NCBI RefSeq assembly: GCF_003611475.1
Contig: NZ_RAXT01000009.1
Location: 34,640-98,639 of the forward strand
From: Acinetobacter rongchengensis
GTDB lineage: Bacteria; Pseudomonadota; Gammaproteobacteria; Pseudomonadales; Moraxellaceae
Direction: 5' to 3'
DNA length: 64,000 nt
Positions within the stretch are counted from its first letter, which is position 1. The number at the start of each line of letters is the position of its first letter. Below, piece after piece: positions 25,024-35,512 of the stretch. The notes under the pieces were generated by a model. The model was given only the letters and a program-made list of their open reading frames with translations, was not told the DNA's origin and ran no database searches. The position numbers and the translations under genes are program-made.

Positions 25024-25779
25024 ATGAATTTAAAAATGATCATTTTGCGTTTAGCAGCACTACTCAGTGTGAGTAGCTTGGCGATGGATGTACAGGCCGA
25101 TACAGATTATTTTCAAATCAAACAGGATAACCGTATTATTGCAGATGCTGTTCGTATTGCTGATTTAGAAAACCTACAATTATTACTGAATAATCAACAA
25201 GGTATAGCTTTTAAAAAGTTTAGCCATGTTCAAAAAGCACATCCTAAATGCAAAATAAGTTTTGCGATGAATGCAGGCATGTATCATGCAAATTTTTCTC
25301 CAGTGGGACTCTATATTGAACAATTTAAGCAACTGAGTGCATTGAATAGCAATACAAATCAATTTGGTAACTTTTTTCTACAACCAAATGGTGTAGTTGC
25401 ATGGAATAAGAATAAGGCCGTACTTTTAACGACGCAGCAGTATGCTCAGTCTAATTTTCAGGCAGAATATGCAACACAATCTGGTCCAATGTTGGTGATG
25501 AATCGTGAAATTAATCCAATATTTAAATCGAACTCAGATTCTTTAAAAATTCGTAACGGCGTGGGTATTAAAAACAATCAGCTTTACTTTGTTATTAGCC
25601 GTGGGAAAATCAATTTTTATCATTTTGCTGATATTTTTAAGACCCAACTTAAAGTAGATCAAGCTTTGTACCTTGATGGAACTGTCTCAAGTGCTTTTAT
25701 TCCACAAGTCAAACGGCACGATCAGATTTACGATTTAGGGCCAATGTTTATTTATGCGGAGTCAAAGCATTGTGATTGA
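25024..25779 (+). CDS. Secreted phosphodiester glycosidase-family protein (NAGPA-like)
   Basis: About 251 residues with a signal peptide (MNLKMIILRLAALLSVSS, cleavage near VQADTDY). The family signatures are present: FAMNAGMYHANFSPVGLYIE near residue 77, TQSGPMLV near 152, IRNGVGI near 175 and ALYLDGTVSSAF near 212. NAGPA-type enzymes hydrolyse sugar phosphodiesters, and bacterial homologues are thought to act on envelope polysaccharides. I chose ATG 25024 since it gives a clean signal peptide; an in-frame ATG at 24976 would add 16 residues and lacks a ribosome site. Confidence 0.75.
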   Translation: MNLKMIILRLAALLSVSSLAMDVQADTDYFQIKQDNRIIADAVRIADLENLQLLLNNQQGIAFKKFSHVQKAHPKCKISFAMNAGMYHANFSPVGLYIEQFKQLSALNSNTNQFGNFFLQPNGVVAWNKNKAVLLTTQQYAQSNFQAEYATQSGPMLVMNREINPIFKSNSDSLKIRNGVGIKNNQLYFVISRGKINFYHFADIFKTQLKVDQALYLDGTVSSAFIPQVKRHDQIYDLGPMFIYAESKHCD

Positions 25780-25865
25780 TTTATGGCGTGAGCAAGTTGT
25801 ATGGGGAGAAAGAAACAGTCGCAGTATATGAATGCTACAACTGTATTTTGAATGGCGTGGCCGTT

Positions 25866-26111
25866 CTATTTCACCATACTCAGAATAGAAGATTGTGCTT
25901 TACAGGTTTGAATAGCCTCATCTTTAGGTAAGCTTTTGATTTGTTCTTCAAAGGCTTTCTTTTGTTCTTTAAGTGCATCTTCTGGAATACCACTTTGTTT
26001 AGCGATTTTTTCCATATGTTTCCATGATTCTTCACATTCTTTTGGCATATCACTACATGCGCTTAAAACAGCAGTCATTGCGAAAACTGGAACTAAAAGT
26101 AAATATTTCAT
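25866..26111 (-). CDS. Small lipoprotein, 81 residues
   Basis: A short secreted lipoprotein: a signal peptide with lipobox LSAC (Cys19) followed by a charged, probably helical domain (CEESWKHMEKIAKQSGIPED) with two more cysteines that could pair. AAGGGA precedes ATG. I do not assign a named family. It lies on the opposite strand after the glycosidase gene. Confidence 0.65.
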   Translation of the reverse strand: MKYLLLVPVFAMTAVLSACSDMPKECEESWKHMEKIAKQSGIPEDALKEQKKAFEEQIKSLPKDEAIQTCKAQSSILSMVK

Positions 26112-26280
26112 ATTTATGTATCCCTTAAATTTTTATATGGGTATGCGTTATAGTTTGTACAACATTGGTTGTATAGCACAATAATAAAATTTAATGTAAT
26201 TTCAATGGTGTAAAAACAGTTTTGAAAATAGATGATCTATTTTGAACAGACTATCAAAAAATGACCATTTCTTAAATAAA

Positions 26281-26308
26281 AAAAGCATTCAGTACACTGA
26301 ATGCTTTT
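26281..26308. terminator. Terminator hairpin downstream of the 76-residue ORF
   Basis: AAAAGCATTCAGT at 26281-26293 pairs perfectly with ACTGAATGCTTTT at 26296-26308. Flanking A and T runs make it usable on either strand; on the minus strand it ends the gene at 26327-26557. Confidence 0.78.
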
Positions 26309-26326
26309 CTGTATCATCATCCATGA

Positions 26327-26557
26327 CTATTGGATAGGTGGATGCTGTAATTGGTTGAGTTCTTTTTTACTGAAGCCTCGCGACACCAATACTTTTTTAA
26401 TCCCAGTGATGACATCTTGATCTGTCGCATTTGTTAATGCTGATAAGAGCTGATCATTGGATTTACAAGAACAATCATTTTCAACACATGCAATTTGATT
26501 CTTGTGTTCATTTTGCTGTGTATCTTCTGCCATAAACAGCTTTTGCCAAAAACTCAT
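26327..26557 (-). CDS. Small hypothetical cysteine-containing protein, 76 residues
   Basis: A 76-residue soluble protein. Its middle holds ACVENDCSCKSND, three cysteines close together that could bind a metal or form disulfides, and its C-terminal half reads like a helical domain (ITGIKKVLVSRGFSKKELN). GAAGG lies upstream of the start and a strong terminator follows. I do not recognise the family. Confidence 0.6.
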   Translation of the reverse strand: MSFWQKLFMAEDTQQNEHKNQIACVENDCSCKSNDQLLSALTNATDQDVITGIKKVLVSRGFSKKELNQLQHPPIQ

Positions 26558-26793
26558 AGAGCCTTCATATGCAACCTAACATAGTTCGAAATATAAGCTT
26601 TTTTTTCTAAAATACAAGAGATCTGTGATTATAGAAACAGCTCTTGAAGCTTAAATTGAATAAAAAATTAAATTTTTTATCTATCAAGTGCTATAGAGAA
26701 AAAGCATTCTTATCTAATAAAATGTTGATATACATATGTTTATCACAATGCCAAAGGTGCTCTATCGGCATTGTGAGTATTGTAATAAATTGT

Positions 26794-27876
26794 TTAAATC
26801 TTTTCGAGAAGAACACCTGACTCAACATGATGGGTATATGGAAATTGATCAAACATCGCAAATTTTACGATTTTATGCGTTTCAAGAAGTGTTTTTAAAT
26901 TGTCATGTAGGGTGTCAGGATTACATGAAATATAAAGAATTCGATTAAATCCTTGTAATAATTTTAAAGTATCATCATCAATTCCCGCACGTGGTGGGTC
27001 TACGAATACACTATCAAAATTGTAGCTTTGAATATCGATTTCAGCTTCTTGCAAACGACGAAATTCACGTTCGCCATTATAAGCGAGGGTAAATTCTTCT
27101 GCGGACAGTCGTGCAATTTGGATATTATCAATGTTGTTTTTTTCTATATTCCATTGTGCAGCATAAACAGATGATTTAGCCAATTCTGTAGCAAGTACAC
27201 GATTGAATTTGAATGACAAAGGTAGGGTAAAATTACCATTACCACAATACAATTCCAATAAGTCTTGATCTGTTTTTTCAACACTATTACATGCCCATTC
27301 CAGCATTTTTTGGCAGACCTGAGCATTCGGCTGAGTAAAACTGCTTTCAATTTGTTTGTATTGAAATTTTCGGTCGAACACTTGTAATTCTTCAACCACA
27401 AATTCATCGCTAAGAATCACTTTTTGACCACGACTACGGCCGATCAATTTAATATTGAGTTTTTCAGCCAGTTGTTGGGCTAAGCCTTCCCATTCTTTGG
27501 TTAATGGCGCTCGATAGATGAGTGAAACGAGCATTTCACCTTTAAGTGTTGCTAGAAAATGAATTTCAAAAAGACGTTTTGAAAGGATCTCATTTGTTTT
27601 TAATTCTGCCAATAAAATTGGCATAAGTGTGTTAATACTTTGATCCGCGATAGGGAAATCATCAATACGCACTACGGTTTTTTGCTGATCTGTATTACGT
27701 TCAAACATTGCATAGAACATATCATCATCAGTATGCCAAATACGGAATTCTGCACGCATTCGAAAATGTTGCTCAGGTGACGCAAACACTTCTAAAGATG
27801 GTGGATTGAATTCAGCAAATTGAGTTTGGATTCGTTCAATTTTGGCATCAAGCTGTTGTTGATAAGATGAAGTCAT
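26794..27876 (-). CDS. trmA: tRNA (uracil-5-)-methyltransferase TrmA
   Basis: A 360-residue SAM-dependent enzyme that makes m5U at position 54 in the T-loop of tRNA. E. coli TrmA has 366 residues. The SAM motif [15 protein letters not shown] is near residue 205, [10 protein letters not shown] near 295 and the catalytic Cys in [10 protein letters not shown] near 318, with the conserved C-terminal [13 protein letters not shown]. There is no strong ribosome site at ATG 27876. A rightward ORF at 26736-26948 overlaps its conserved C-terminus and is rejected as a gene. Confidence 0.93.
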   Translation of the reverse strand: MTSSYQQQLDAKIERIQTQFAEFNPPSLEVFASPEQHFRMRAEFRIWHTDDDMFYAMFERNTDQQKTVVRIDDFPIADQSINTLMPILLAELKTNEILSKRLFEIHFLATLKGEMLVSLIYRAPLTKEWEGLAQQLAEKLNIKLIGRSRGQKVILSDEFVVEELQVFDRKFQYKQIESSFTQPNAQVCQKMLEWACNSVEKTDQDLLELYCGNGNFTLPLSFKFNRVLATELAKSSVYAAQWNIEKNNIDNIQIARLSAEEFTLAYNGEREFRRLQEAEIDIQSYNFDSVFVDPPRAGIDDDTLKLLQGFNRILYISCNPDTLHDNLKTLLETHKIVKFAMFDQFPYTHHVESGVLLEKI

Positions 27877-28027
27877 AAAAATCAGAAAACACTGGAATTA
27901 AGCAGTAGCGATGGTATCAAAAATAGCGGACGATGGACAATCATTCCTGCCCATCTTTGAAAATTTTAGGCAATTCAGCTGAATTGAATATCAAGCAATG
28001 GTTATCTATGTAGACCCAAAAGGGCAA

Positions 28028-28927
28028 TTAGTATTTACTTAAATGTTCAACCAGATAATCGATAAAAACACGTACAGCAGGGAGTAAACCACGGCGAGAT
28101 GGATAAACTGCATGGAAAATACCATGTGGTGCTTTCCAGTCTGGGAGTACTCGTACCAATTCACCTGTTAAAATATAATCATTGGCGATGGTGTCGGGAA
28201 GTAGGGCAATACCACAATTTTGACTGGCCAATTTAGCCAACATCATCAAGTCCGAACCCATTAAAATAGGATTAATCTTAATTTTCTTGGCTTGGTTTTG
28301 ATGATCATGTAAGACCATTTGTTGATCTAAATGCTCATCGACCATGCTTAAAATACGATGTTCAGTTAAATCTTCAGGTTTTTTTAATATGCCGTATTCA
28401 TTCAAGTAGGCTTGGCTGGCAAATAAATGTTGTTCAATATTTTCAAGTTTTCTTAGCACCAAACTTGGATCATCATCTAAATTGGCACGAACACGTAAAG
28501 CAATATCAAAGCCTTCATTAATAATATCAATCCGGCGATTGCTTACCAATAATTGCACTTTAATTTCAGGATAGGTCTTTAAAAAATCAGGTAATATTTT
28601 GGAAAGTTCATTTTGTGCAATAGAAACAGGCACACTGACTTTGATCACACCGCGTGGTTGTTCACTTAAATGATCCACTAAATCATGGGCTGATTGGGCA
28701 GCATTAATCATCACTTGCGCATGCCGGTAAATATTCATACCGATATCGGTCACGGCAAAGTGGCGTGAACTGCGTTGAATCAGCCGAACACCTAATTTTT
28801 CTTCTAAATTATAGACGCGACGACTTAATTTTGATTTTGGAATATCCGTTGCTCTTTCTGCCGCACTAAACCCACCATGTTCGACGACTAAGCCAAAGCA
28901 GTAAAAATCATCTAAATCAGAGAGCAT
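28028..28927 (-). CDS. LysR-family transcriptional regulator
   Basis: A 299-residue LysR-type regulator with an N-terminal winged helix-turn-helix (GGFSAAERATDIPKSKLSRR near residue 18) and a LysR substrate domain. The C-terminus (WKAPHGIFHAVYPSRRGLLPAVRVFIDYLVE) is typical of the CrgA/DmlR subgroup. ATG 28927 gives the usual family N-terminus; a TTG at 28951 would extend it by eight residues. There is no divergent partner gene except a distant one, so its target is not evident. Confidence 0.87.
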   Translation of the reverse strand: MLSDLDDFYCFGLVVEHGGFSAAERATDIPKSKLSRRVYNLEEKLGVRLIQRSSRHFAVTDIGMNIYRHAQVMINAAQSAHDLVDHLSEQPRGVIKVSVPVSIAQNELSKILPDFLKTYPEIKVQLLVSNRRIDIINEGFDIALRVRANLDDDPSLVLRKLENIEQHLFASQAYLNEYGILKKPEDLTEHRILSMVDEHLDQQMVLHDHQNQAKKIKINPILMGSDLMMLAKLASQNCGIALLPDTIANDYILTGELVRVLPDWKAPHGIFHAVYPSRRGLLPAVRVFIDYLVEHLSKY

Positions 28928-29039
28928 TAAAATATTCCAGAATTGCAACAATTGCCTGTTATTAAACTTGATTGTTGCAAAAAGTCAATTTTAAATTGTG
29001 TGAATCAAGCAAACTTAATCAAAAACCTACATATTAAAA

Positions 29040-29468
29040 CTAAGCAGTTGCTGTAAGTAGAATATATTCAACTTTTTTATATTCTTCTAAGCGCAACCAA
29101 TCTTTAGCACTTGGTTGTGGAATCCGTGTTAAATCCATATTGTCAGTAACATCTGCCAGTTTAACAACTCTTGCGATTGGATTCTTTACAGCACGATAAG
29201 CTGCTTCAATACGAGATTCACCCTCTTTTTTCGTCAGTGCTAGAATGGCATCAACAATCGTTTGACTAAACCCTAAGGAAATCAAATCGACAACGGTGGT
29301 ATCTGTATCTTCTAAAATATCGTGTAATACAGCAACGATTTGTTGTTCAGGGGTTTTAACTTTAAACATGAGTCTGAGCGGGTGAAAAATATAAGGTTGT
29401 TGTGCTTTATCTTTTTGACCTGAATGTTTACGTGCTGCTAAAGCAATCGCTTTTTCAATTGTTGACAT
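29040..29468 (-). CDS. HD-domain phosphohydrolase (RelA/SpoT-like small hydrolase)
   Basis: A 142-residue single HD domain. HSGQKDKAQQPYIFHPLRLM near residue 14 and VLHDILEDTD near 52 are the metal-binding motifs found in SpoT hydrolase domains and Mesh1-like small alarmone hydrolases. It is therefore a candidate (p)ppGpp hydrolase, though other nucleotide substrates are possible. Start 29468 has AAGGA four bases upstream; an in-frame start at 29504 adds twelve residues. It is divergent from the following zinc-ribbon gene. Confidence 0.78.
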   Translation of the reverse strand: MSTIEKAIALAARKHSGQKDKAQQPYIFHPLRLMFKVKTPEQQIVAVLHDILEDTDTTVVDLISLGFSQTIVDAILALTKKEGESRIEAAYRAVKNPIARVVKLADVTDNMDLTRIPQPSAKDWLRLEEYKKVEYILLTATA

Positions 29469-29604
29469 AATATCCTTATCTTTCTTTATATAATCTAAAA
29501 ACAAAATATAAAAAGCATTAAACCGATTGAGCCATCTATTTTAAAACGAGTGACTAATTTCCCCCAACTCGTTTAAAATATAATTTTATTCTGTTCCAAA
29601 CCTT

Positions 29605-29931
29605 ATGCCATTTCAACTGATCACGCTAGAAAATTATCAAGAAAATGTTACATGCCCGCATTGCCAACATGCAGTCATCGATTGGAATGAAGAGCAATAT
29701 ATTCAACCATGTGAGCATACTTTATTTATTGCCATGGATTTAGGCTTTGAATATATTGCTGATGAATTTGAAAGTACCATGCAACGCAGTGTAGATGAGA
29801 TACATGCGCATGATGATCAAGGTCTAAATATTTACAGTGAATTAACCCATTCAGAATACCCGAACTATCTAATTTACAAAGCAAGTTTAGGTATAGAAGG
29901 GTATTTTCGATATATTGGTTTTACGCAGTAA
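29605..29931 (+). CDS. Hypothetical zinc-ribbon-like protein, 108 residues
   Basis: A 108-residue soluble protein with CPHC at residues 17-20 and CEH at 36-38, which could form a small zinc site. The rest is acidic with no membrane segment. The ribosome site is weak. It ends only 7 bases before the 3' end of ppk on the opposite strand. The family is not recognised. Confidence 0.55.
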   Translation: MPFQLITLENYQENVTCPHCQHAVIDWNEEQYIQPCEHTLFIAMDLGFEYIADEFESTMQRSVDEIHAHDDQGLNIYSELTHSEYPNYLIYKASLGIEGYFRYIGFTQ

Positions 29932-29938
29932 TCCACGC

Positions 29939-32029
29939 TTAAGCAGTGGTTGTTATGGTACGTTGTTCCATTAATATTTGTTGAGCAATATAAGCTGCTT
30001 GATCTTTTTTAGGACGAACAACTTGCCATTGCTCATTACTGTCCAGTTCCCACGCTCGGACATTGTCTTTTAGATAATTTAGTAAGCCAAATTCAATAAT
30101 TTGCTTTTTCAGTTTTTTATCTTCAATCGGGAAGCATGTTTCTACTCTTGAGAATAAATTACGGCCCATCCAGTCAGCACTTGAACAATACAGCTTTTCT
30201 TCGCCACCATTTTGGAAATAATAGACCCGAGTATGTTCTAAAAAGCGACCTACGATAGATCGCACGGTAATATTCTCTGATAAATCTGGTATTTGTGGTC
30301 TTAAACAGCAAATTGAACGGATAATAAGTTCAATTTTAACACCTGCTTGAGATGCCCTATATAGAGCAGCAATCAGTTGAGGTTCAGTTAAAGCATTAAC
30401 TTTGATAATGATACGTGCAGATTGCCCTGATTTTGCGAAAACGATTTCATTTTCAATTAATTGTAGTAATTGAGCATGTAAGGTAAAAGGCGCATGGAAC
30501 ATTTTTTTTGACTTTGCCATACGTCCCATCCCTGTAAGCTCTTGGAAGATTTTATGTACATCTTCACAAAGATCAGGTTCTGTGCTGAGTAATCCATAAT
30601 CGGTATACATTTTGGCATTGCCTGCATGGTAGTTTCCTGTCCCAAGATGTACATAACGTTTTAATTTTTCACCTTCACGTCGCACGATTAAAATCATTTT
30701 GGCATGAGTTTTATAACCTACAATGCCATAAACCACGACTGCACCAGCTTCTTGTAAAATATTGGCGACAATAATATTAGATTCTTCATCGAAACGCGCG
30801 CGCAACTCAATAATTGCGGTCACTTCTTTGCCATTACGTGCAGCCTCAGCCAAAACTTGAACAATTTCCGAATCTGGACCACTACGATATAACGTCTGTT
30901 TAATTGCAAGTACGTTTGGATCTTTGGCTGCTTCTTTGAGTAAATTAATCACAGGTTGAAAAGAATCAAAGGGATGATGCAACAACACATCTTGTTTGCT
31001 TAATACTTCAAAGATTTTGTGTGGATTACGTAATGCTTTTGGAATGACAGCTTGAAAGGGCTTGAAGCGCAATTCAGGAATATCAAAATGAGCAATTAAT
31101 CGTGTCAGATTGACTGGCCCATCAACTTGATACAAATGTTGTGGATCTAAATCAAATTGTTCTAATAGATATGAATTGATCGAATCAGGGCAATTATGGG
31201 CAATCTCTAAACGTACAGCACGTCCAAAACGACGAGAAGATAATTCATCTTTTAAAGCAACAGCTAAATCATCTACATCCGCAGCCAGTGTTAGATCTGC
31301 GTTACGTGTAACACGAAATTGATAACAGCCTGTTGCAGTCATGCCTGGAAATAAATCGTTAATATGCTGTTGAATGATGGCTGATAATAAAATGTAATGT
31401 TCTTCGCCATTGGTGAGTTCATCAGGCAAACGAACAATTCGCGGCAATGAACGTGGAGCAGGAACAATGGCCAATTCAATTTGACGCCCAAAAGCATCTT
31501 TACCCTCAAGAGTGACGATAAAATTTAGGCTTTTATTCACCAAACGTGGAAAAGGATGAGCAGGGTCAAGGCTAATTGGCGTAACAACGGGTTGAACTTG
31601 TTTAAAAAAGTAGTTTTTAATCCACTCTAAATGCTTTTTTTGAATGTTGTTGTATTGAATAAATTTAACGCCGTATTCTTCCAACTGGGGCAATAACACG
31701 TGGTTTAATGTGTCGTATTGATCTTGAATGGCTTGATGTGCATTTTCAGAAATTTGTTGCAAAATAACTTCATTGGGGATGCCATCAGGTGCAGTGGTTA
31801 TACTATTTAGGTCAATTTGTTTCATTAAACCCGCAACACGTATTTCAAAGAACTCATCTAAGTTCCTTGAAAAAATAATTAAAAAGTTTAAGCGTTCTAA
31901 TAATGGGTGATTTTCATCTTTTGCTTGAGCTAAAACGCGTTGATGAAAAGCTAAAAGTGAAATTTCACGATTGATGTAAGTTGTTGAACTGTGTTGAAAG
32001 CTGTTTAAAACGGGCATGATCTGCGTCAT
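29939..32029 (-). CDS. ppk1: Polyphosphate kinase 1
   Basis: A 696-residue kinase (E. coli PPK1 has 688) that builds polyphosphate from ATP. The four-domain layout begins [19 protein letters not shown]. Catalytic-region motifs [11 protein letters not shown] (the autophosphorylated His near 445) and [10 protein letters not shown] near 463 are present, as is [20 protein letters not shown]. The start could be ATG 32029 or 32017; neither has a strong ribosome site. It is a single gene here with no ppx nearby. Confidence 0.95.
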   Translation of the reverse strand: MTQIMPVLNSFQHSSTTYINREISLLAFHQRVLAQAKDENHPLLERLNFLIIFSRNLDEFFEIRVAGLMKQIDLNSITTAPDGIPNEVILQQISENAHQAIQDQYDTLNHVLLPQLEEYGVKFIQYNNIQKKHLEWIKNYFFKQVQPVVTPISLDPAHPFPRLVNKSLNFIVTLEGKDAFGRQIELAIVPAPRSLPRIVRLPDELTNGEEHYILLSAIIQQHINDLFPGMTATGCYQFRVTRNADLTLAADVDDLAVALKDELSSRRFGRAVRLEIAHNCPDSINSYLLEQFDLDPQHLYQVDGPVNLTRLIAHFDIPELRFKPFQAVIPKALRNPHKIFEVLSKQDVLLHHPFDSFQPVINLLKEAAKDPNVLAIKQTLYRSGPDSEIVQVLAEAARNGKEVTAIIELRARFDEESNIIVANILQEAGAVVVYGIVGYKTHAKMILIVRREGEKLKRYVHLGTGNYHAGNAKMYTDYGLLSTEPDLCEDVHKIFQELTGMGRMAKSKKMFHAPFTLHAQLLQLIENEIVFAKSGQSARIIIKVNALTEPQLIAALYRASQAGVKIELIIRSICCLRPQIPDLSENITVRSIVGRFLEHTRVYYFQNGGEEKLYCSSADWMGRNLFSRVETCFPIEDKKLKKQIIEFGLLNYLKDNVRAWELDSNEQWQVVRPKKDQAAYIAQQILMEQRTITTTA

Positions 32030-32234
32030 TTGAGATTATCTAAAAGACCTTGTAGGGCATAGTAAGTTTTCAATATGACAAAAATGTTACAATCAGCTTA
32101 AATTTTAGAGAATTTAATAAATTTAAGTTATTAAAAAATATTCATTTTTTAGTCATAAATATTTAAAGATACAAATTCACAAAAGCTGAATGCAGATTTA
32201 AGCCAAACTCTTTAGAACGCTTTTTTGAGCAAGA

Positions 32235-32720
32235 TCAGAAAGCACATTGATCATTTTTAATTTTAAGATCATAACTTTTATGCTCTGAAACAAGTTTCAT
32301 CTTCACATAATAAGGATTTTTTCTTTGAAATTCGTTTTCAAATATTAAATCACAGTTTTCAATCATCCCTTTGATCAGTAAGCTTTGAATCCGTTCTTTT
32401 CCAACGCTATTTGCAAACTGATTGAAGTCTGACGATGTAATAATTCCTTGTAGATCAATATGATCATGAAATAAATCGATCTTTTCGATGAGTGTATTTT
32501 GGTCAATTTGTATAGGTAATACACGTGAATCTTCTTCACTCAGTGCAGTTAATAGATCATCCAAGTTCTTTTTATCTTTGATTTTATAATGTTGATCGAT
32601 TAATTTTTTTTGTATCAGAAAATTATCTAATTCTGTTGCATGTGTAGCCATAGAAAAGCATAAAAATAATGAAGCACTAAGTTGATAAATTATTTTGAAA
32701 TTCATTGGAATAATTCGCAT
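32235..32720 (-). CDS. Secreted hypothetical protein, about 161 residues
   Basis: A protein with a signal peptide (IYQLSASLFLCFSMATHA, cleavage near residue 28) and a mature domain of about 130 residues with two cysteines near the C-terminus (MIENCDL, KNDQCAF) that could form a disulfide. Start 32720 or the internal ATG at 32705 are both possible; the second gives a more typical signal. The family is not recognised; it probably acts in the periplasm. Confidence 0.6.
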   Translation of the reverse strand: MRIIPMNFKIIYQLSASLFLCFSMATHATELDNFLIQKKLIDQHYKIKDKKNLDDLLTALSEEDSRVLPIQIDQNTLIEKIDLFHDHIDLQGIITSSDFNQFANSVGKERIQSLLIKGMIENCDLIFENEFQRKNPYYVKMKLVSEHKSYDLKIKNDQCAF

Positions 32721-32763
32721 CGTTAAAATATGGTTTTAGTATACGGAAAGTTTTTGTAAATGA

Positions 32764-33501
32764 CTAAAATTTCCACCGATAAGATGAATCAAAATTCAAA
32801 GTTTTTTGGGCTTTGTTACTGTTATAAAGTTGATCATTTTCAGTAATTTGAAAAATGCCTGCTCCAGATTTTATTGCAAGAAATGCAGCATAGGCTGCAG
32901 CATCAACGTGAATACGTCCAAGCCCAGTTGGTTCACAGCCTGTAGCTGCACCATAAAGTTTACCATATCGTAAAATCACATATTTTAAATGACTATTTTC
33001 AATTTGTGATTCCATATTCTCAATGCTTTGAGCATTCTTTTTAAGTATTTCATTGTCAGAATTACTTGCCAATTCAGTCGTTTCATCTACTTGTGCTAGA
33101 TTCGATTCATGCGCAAAGGCAATGCTTTGAGCAATGAACTTTTCACATGCAACTGCATGAGCAGCCTTGATTAAATTCTGTGTACCAATTTCTCTAATTT
33201 TTGCATTGCGAATCCTGGCTTCAAACATCAACGCTGGATTCAAGCCAAAAGGTAAGTCGGTTAATTGGTGAATAATATATTGAGGTGAAATCGCTTTAAT
33301 TTTATCTATTAACTGATTTTCATTAAAAACATCAACGATTACAGGCTGAATACCTATAGCTTCTAGGAACTTTGCTTTATTTTCAGAACGGGTAGAGCCA
33401 AAAACATTATAATTATGCTGTTTTAAAATTAAACAAAGCTTATAACCGATGGCACCTGTTGCACCAGCAACAAAAACAATAGGTTGATTTGTAGTATTCA
33501 A
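32764..33501 (-). CDS. NAD(P)-dependent epimerase/dehydratase-like (atypical SDR) protein
   Basis: A 245-residue Rossmann-fold protein. VFVAGATGAIGYKL near residues 9-22 is the dinucleotide-binding loop, and the region near residue 120 (FIAQSIAFAHES) stands where the SDR active-site strand falls. The YxxxK motif is not clear, so it may bind a nucleotide without classical reduction. AGGTAAA lies upstream. Likely an NAD(P)-binding sugar or ketone-modifying enzyme; the substrate is unknown. Confidence 0.72.
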   Translation of the reverse strand: MNTTNQPIVFVAGATGAIGYKLCLILKQHNYNVFGSTRSENKAKFLEAIGIQPVIVDVFNENQLIDKIKAISPQYIIHQLTDLPFGLNPALMFEARIRNAKIREIGTQNLIKAAHAVACEKFIAQSIAFAHESNLAQVDETTELASNSDNEILKKNAQSIENMESQIENSHLKYVILRYGKLYGAATGCEPTGLGRIHVDAAAYAAFLAIKSGAGIFQITENDQLYNSNKAQKTLNFDSSYRWKF

Positions 33502-33571
33502 AATTTTACCTATACATCACTTTTATTTATTGATTATAAATAAAGCATGTATAGGTAAATTGCAATTCATC

Positions 33572-34486
33572 TTATTTTAATTGTTCATTCAATAAAAACT
33601 CGACCAATGCTTTTTGGGCATGCAAACGGTTTTCAGCTTCATCCCAAACCACAGCATTTTTATGGTCAAGCATGTTTTCTGAGATTTCTTCGCCACGATG
33701 CGCAGGTAAGCAATGCATAAATAAACAATCAGGGTGTGCTAAATCCATCAGTTTTTCATTCACTTGATAGTCAGCAAATGCTTTTTCACGAATTTTTTGT
33801 TCTTCTTCTTGCCCCATGCTCGCCCAAACGTCAGTGACGATCAGGTCTGCATTTACTGCTGCATCTTCAGCAGAATCGACAAGTTCTACACAATGCGCAA
33901 ATTCTGAAAGAAATTCAGGTTTCGGTTCATAACCTTTTGGAGATGCAATTTTAAGCTTAAAGCCCCACATATGTGCTGCTTCAATATATGAATTACACAT
34001 ATTATTGCCATCTCCAATCCAAGCAACTGTTTTGCCTTGGATTGGACCACGATGTTCAACAAACGTTTGTACATCTGCAAGCAACTGACAAGGGTGATGA
34101 TCATCTGTTAAAGCATTGATTACAGGTACACTTGAGTATTCTGCAAAACGTTCAACAATGTCATGTCCAAAAGTACGAATCATCACAATATCAAGCATGC
34201 TAGAAATAACACGTGCAGAGTCTTCAATCGGCTCACCACGACCCAATTGAGTATCGCGCGGAGATAGAAAAATAGCACTACCACCAAACTGATTCATACC
34301 TGCTTCAAAAGATACACGAGTTCGTGTGCTCGACTTTTCAAAAATCATGCCCATCACTTTGCCAACAAAGGGTTGGAAAACTTCATGTTGATGTTGTTTT
34401 CGCTTTAATTCTTGAGCACGCTCGATGATGCGATTTAATTCAGCAGTAGATAAGTCACGCAGGGTAAGAAAATGTCGTAGAGCCAT
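33572..34486 (-). CDS. argF: Ornithine carbamoyltransferase ArgF
   Basis: A 304-residue cytosolic enzyme that makes citrulline from ornithine and carbamoyl phosphate in arginine biosynthesis. The carbamoyl phosphate loop STRTR is near residues 52-56, HPCQ near 130 and the ornithine-site HCLP near 260. GGAG precedes ATG 34486. A 20-base palindrome lies 44 bases upstream and may be part of its control. No other arg gene is adjacent. Confidence 0.94.
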   Translation of the reverse strand: MALRHFLTLRDLSTAELNRIIERAQELKRKQHQHEVFQPFVGKVMGMIFEKSSTRTRVSFEAGMNQFGGSAIFLSPRDTQLGRGEPIEDSARVISSMLDIVMIRTFGHDIVERFAEYSSVPVINALTDDHHPCQLLADVQTFVEHRGPIQGKTVAWIGDGNNMCNSYIEAAHMWGFKLKIASPKGYEPKPEFLSEFAHCVELVDSAEDAAVNADLIVTDVWASMGQEEEQKIREKAFADYQVNEKLMDLAHPDCLFMHCLPAHRGEEISENMLDHKNAVVWDEAENRLHAQKALVEFLLNEQLK

Positions 34487-34529
34487 GATTACTCCACAAT
34501 AATTGCATGGTCAAAGCCAATGGGTATTG

Positions 34530-34549
34530 ACCAACAATGTATTGTTGGT
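34530..34549. repeat. 20-base palindrome upstream of argF
   Basis: ACCAACAATGTATTGTTGGT is a perfect palindrome 44 bases before the argF start and 64 bases after the end of the tetR gene. It has no T-run on the minus strand, so it is a better operator than terminator candidate. It does not match the ARG box consensus. Confidence 0.45.
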
Positions 34550-34612
34550 GGTTGGTGAATAAAAAACAGGAATGAACTAACTATACTATAAGAAAAAGGA
34601 AATGCAAAAAAA

Positions 34613-35266
34613 CTAGACTTTTTGATGACCTTGCAAAAAGCGATCTACACAATAGCTGAAATAGTCATATATTTCTTGATCATTATCTTGAATATCTACA
34701 CTCATAAGTACAGGCCATTCAATATGACGAATAATACCAAAATAGAACTGAGCTGCATAAATGGGTTGTTTACAGTCGATAAGACCGTATTCATCTGCTT
34801 TTGTTAGGGCAGATGCAATGGTCAGTTGGACATGCTTCGGTCCTTGTTCATGGATATACAAAGCCAATTTAGGACTTCTTTGAGCTTGTTCTAAAATTAA
34901 ACGAATAAAAGCAGCATTTTCAAAACGTAATATTTGTGTTTTAAAATTCATTAATGTTTGAATGAGATAGGTACGTAAGTCATCGGTATTGACATTAAAA
35001 GGTTCACAAATATCTTTCGAAAATTGTTCACAACGATAATCACAAATTGCTGTAAATAAGCCTTCTTTATTGCCAAAGTATTTATAAATTGAAGCTTTAG
35101 AACCACCTGCATGTTGCACAATATCATCTAAAGAAACAGCATCATACCCACGCTCAAGAAACAGTTCATTGGCACTGAGTAATAATGCAAGACGGCGTTC
35201 ATGACCACGTTTAGTTTGTGGTAAATCACAGCATGGGGTTCCGATTTGCGCTAAGTCGTTGTGCAT
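34613..35266 (-). CDS. TetR/AcrR-family regulator divergent from prpBC
   Basis: A 217-residue TetR-family protein. The helix-turn-helix (SLDDIVQHAGGSKASIYKYF, about residues 45-64) is followed by a C-terminal all-helical domain. A short N-terminal tail with two cysteines (TPCCDL) precedes the HTH. It is divergent from prpB, and the 246-base gap has two palindromes, 35385-35408 and 35446-35460. It may control prpBC or itself; the usual Acinetobacter prp regulator is of the GntR family, so this is uncertain. Confidence 0.82.
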   Translation of the reverse strand: MHNDLAQIGTPCCDLPQTKRGHERRLALLLSANELFLERGYDAVSLDDIVQHAGGSKASIYKYFGNKEGLFTAICDYRCEQFSKDICEPFNVNTDDLRTYLIQTLMNFKTQILRFENAAFIRLILEQAQRSPKLALYIHEQGPKHVQLTIASALTKADEYGLIDCKQPIYAAQFYFGIIRHIEWPVLMSVDIQDNDQEIYDYFSYCVDRFLQGHQKV

Positions 35267-35384
35267 AAATTTTAAAATACTGCTTCGAAAGAAATGGGGT
35301 TGCTACGAGTATAACAAAGATGTCAATGAATATCTTAAGTTATATAAAAATGAAAAATAATAATTAATAAAATCAATAAATTAA

Positions 35385-35408
35385 AAAAATGAATTAAAAT
35401 TCATTTTT
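35385..35408. promoter_or_regulatory. 24-base perfect palindrome in the tetR/prpB divergent region
   Basis: AAAAATGAATT at 35385-35395 pairs perfectly with AATTCATTTTT at 35398-35408 across two bases. No rightward gene precedes it, so a terminator is unlikely and an operator for the TetR protein or another regulator is more plausible. Confidence 0.5.
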
Positions 35409-35445
35409 CTTTATGAAAAGTTTTATGTACACTCAGTCTGTAGCC

Positions 35446-35460
35446 ACTTTTCAGAAAAGT
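35446..35460. promoter_or_regulatory. 15-base palindrome before prpB
   Basis: ACTTTTC at 35446-35452 and GAAAAGT at 35454-35460 are inverted around one base, 53 bases before the prpB start. It is a candidate regulator site near the prp promoter. Confidence 0.4.
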
Positions 35461-35512
35461 AGGATGGCTATACAAAGAACTCAATAGATAAGTGACCGCT
35501 GTGGAAGGGAAT

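Noticed and set aside
26736..26948. A 70-residue rightward ORF with a CEYC motif
   Set aside because: Most of it overlaps the conserved C-terminus of TrmA ([13 protein letters not shown] region) on the other strand, and it has no ribosome site. The sequence is better explained as antisense to trmA.
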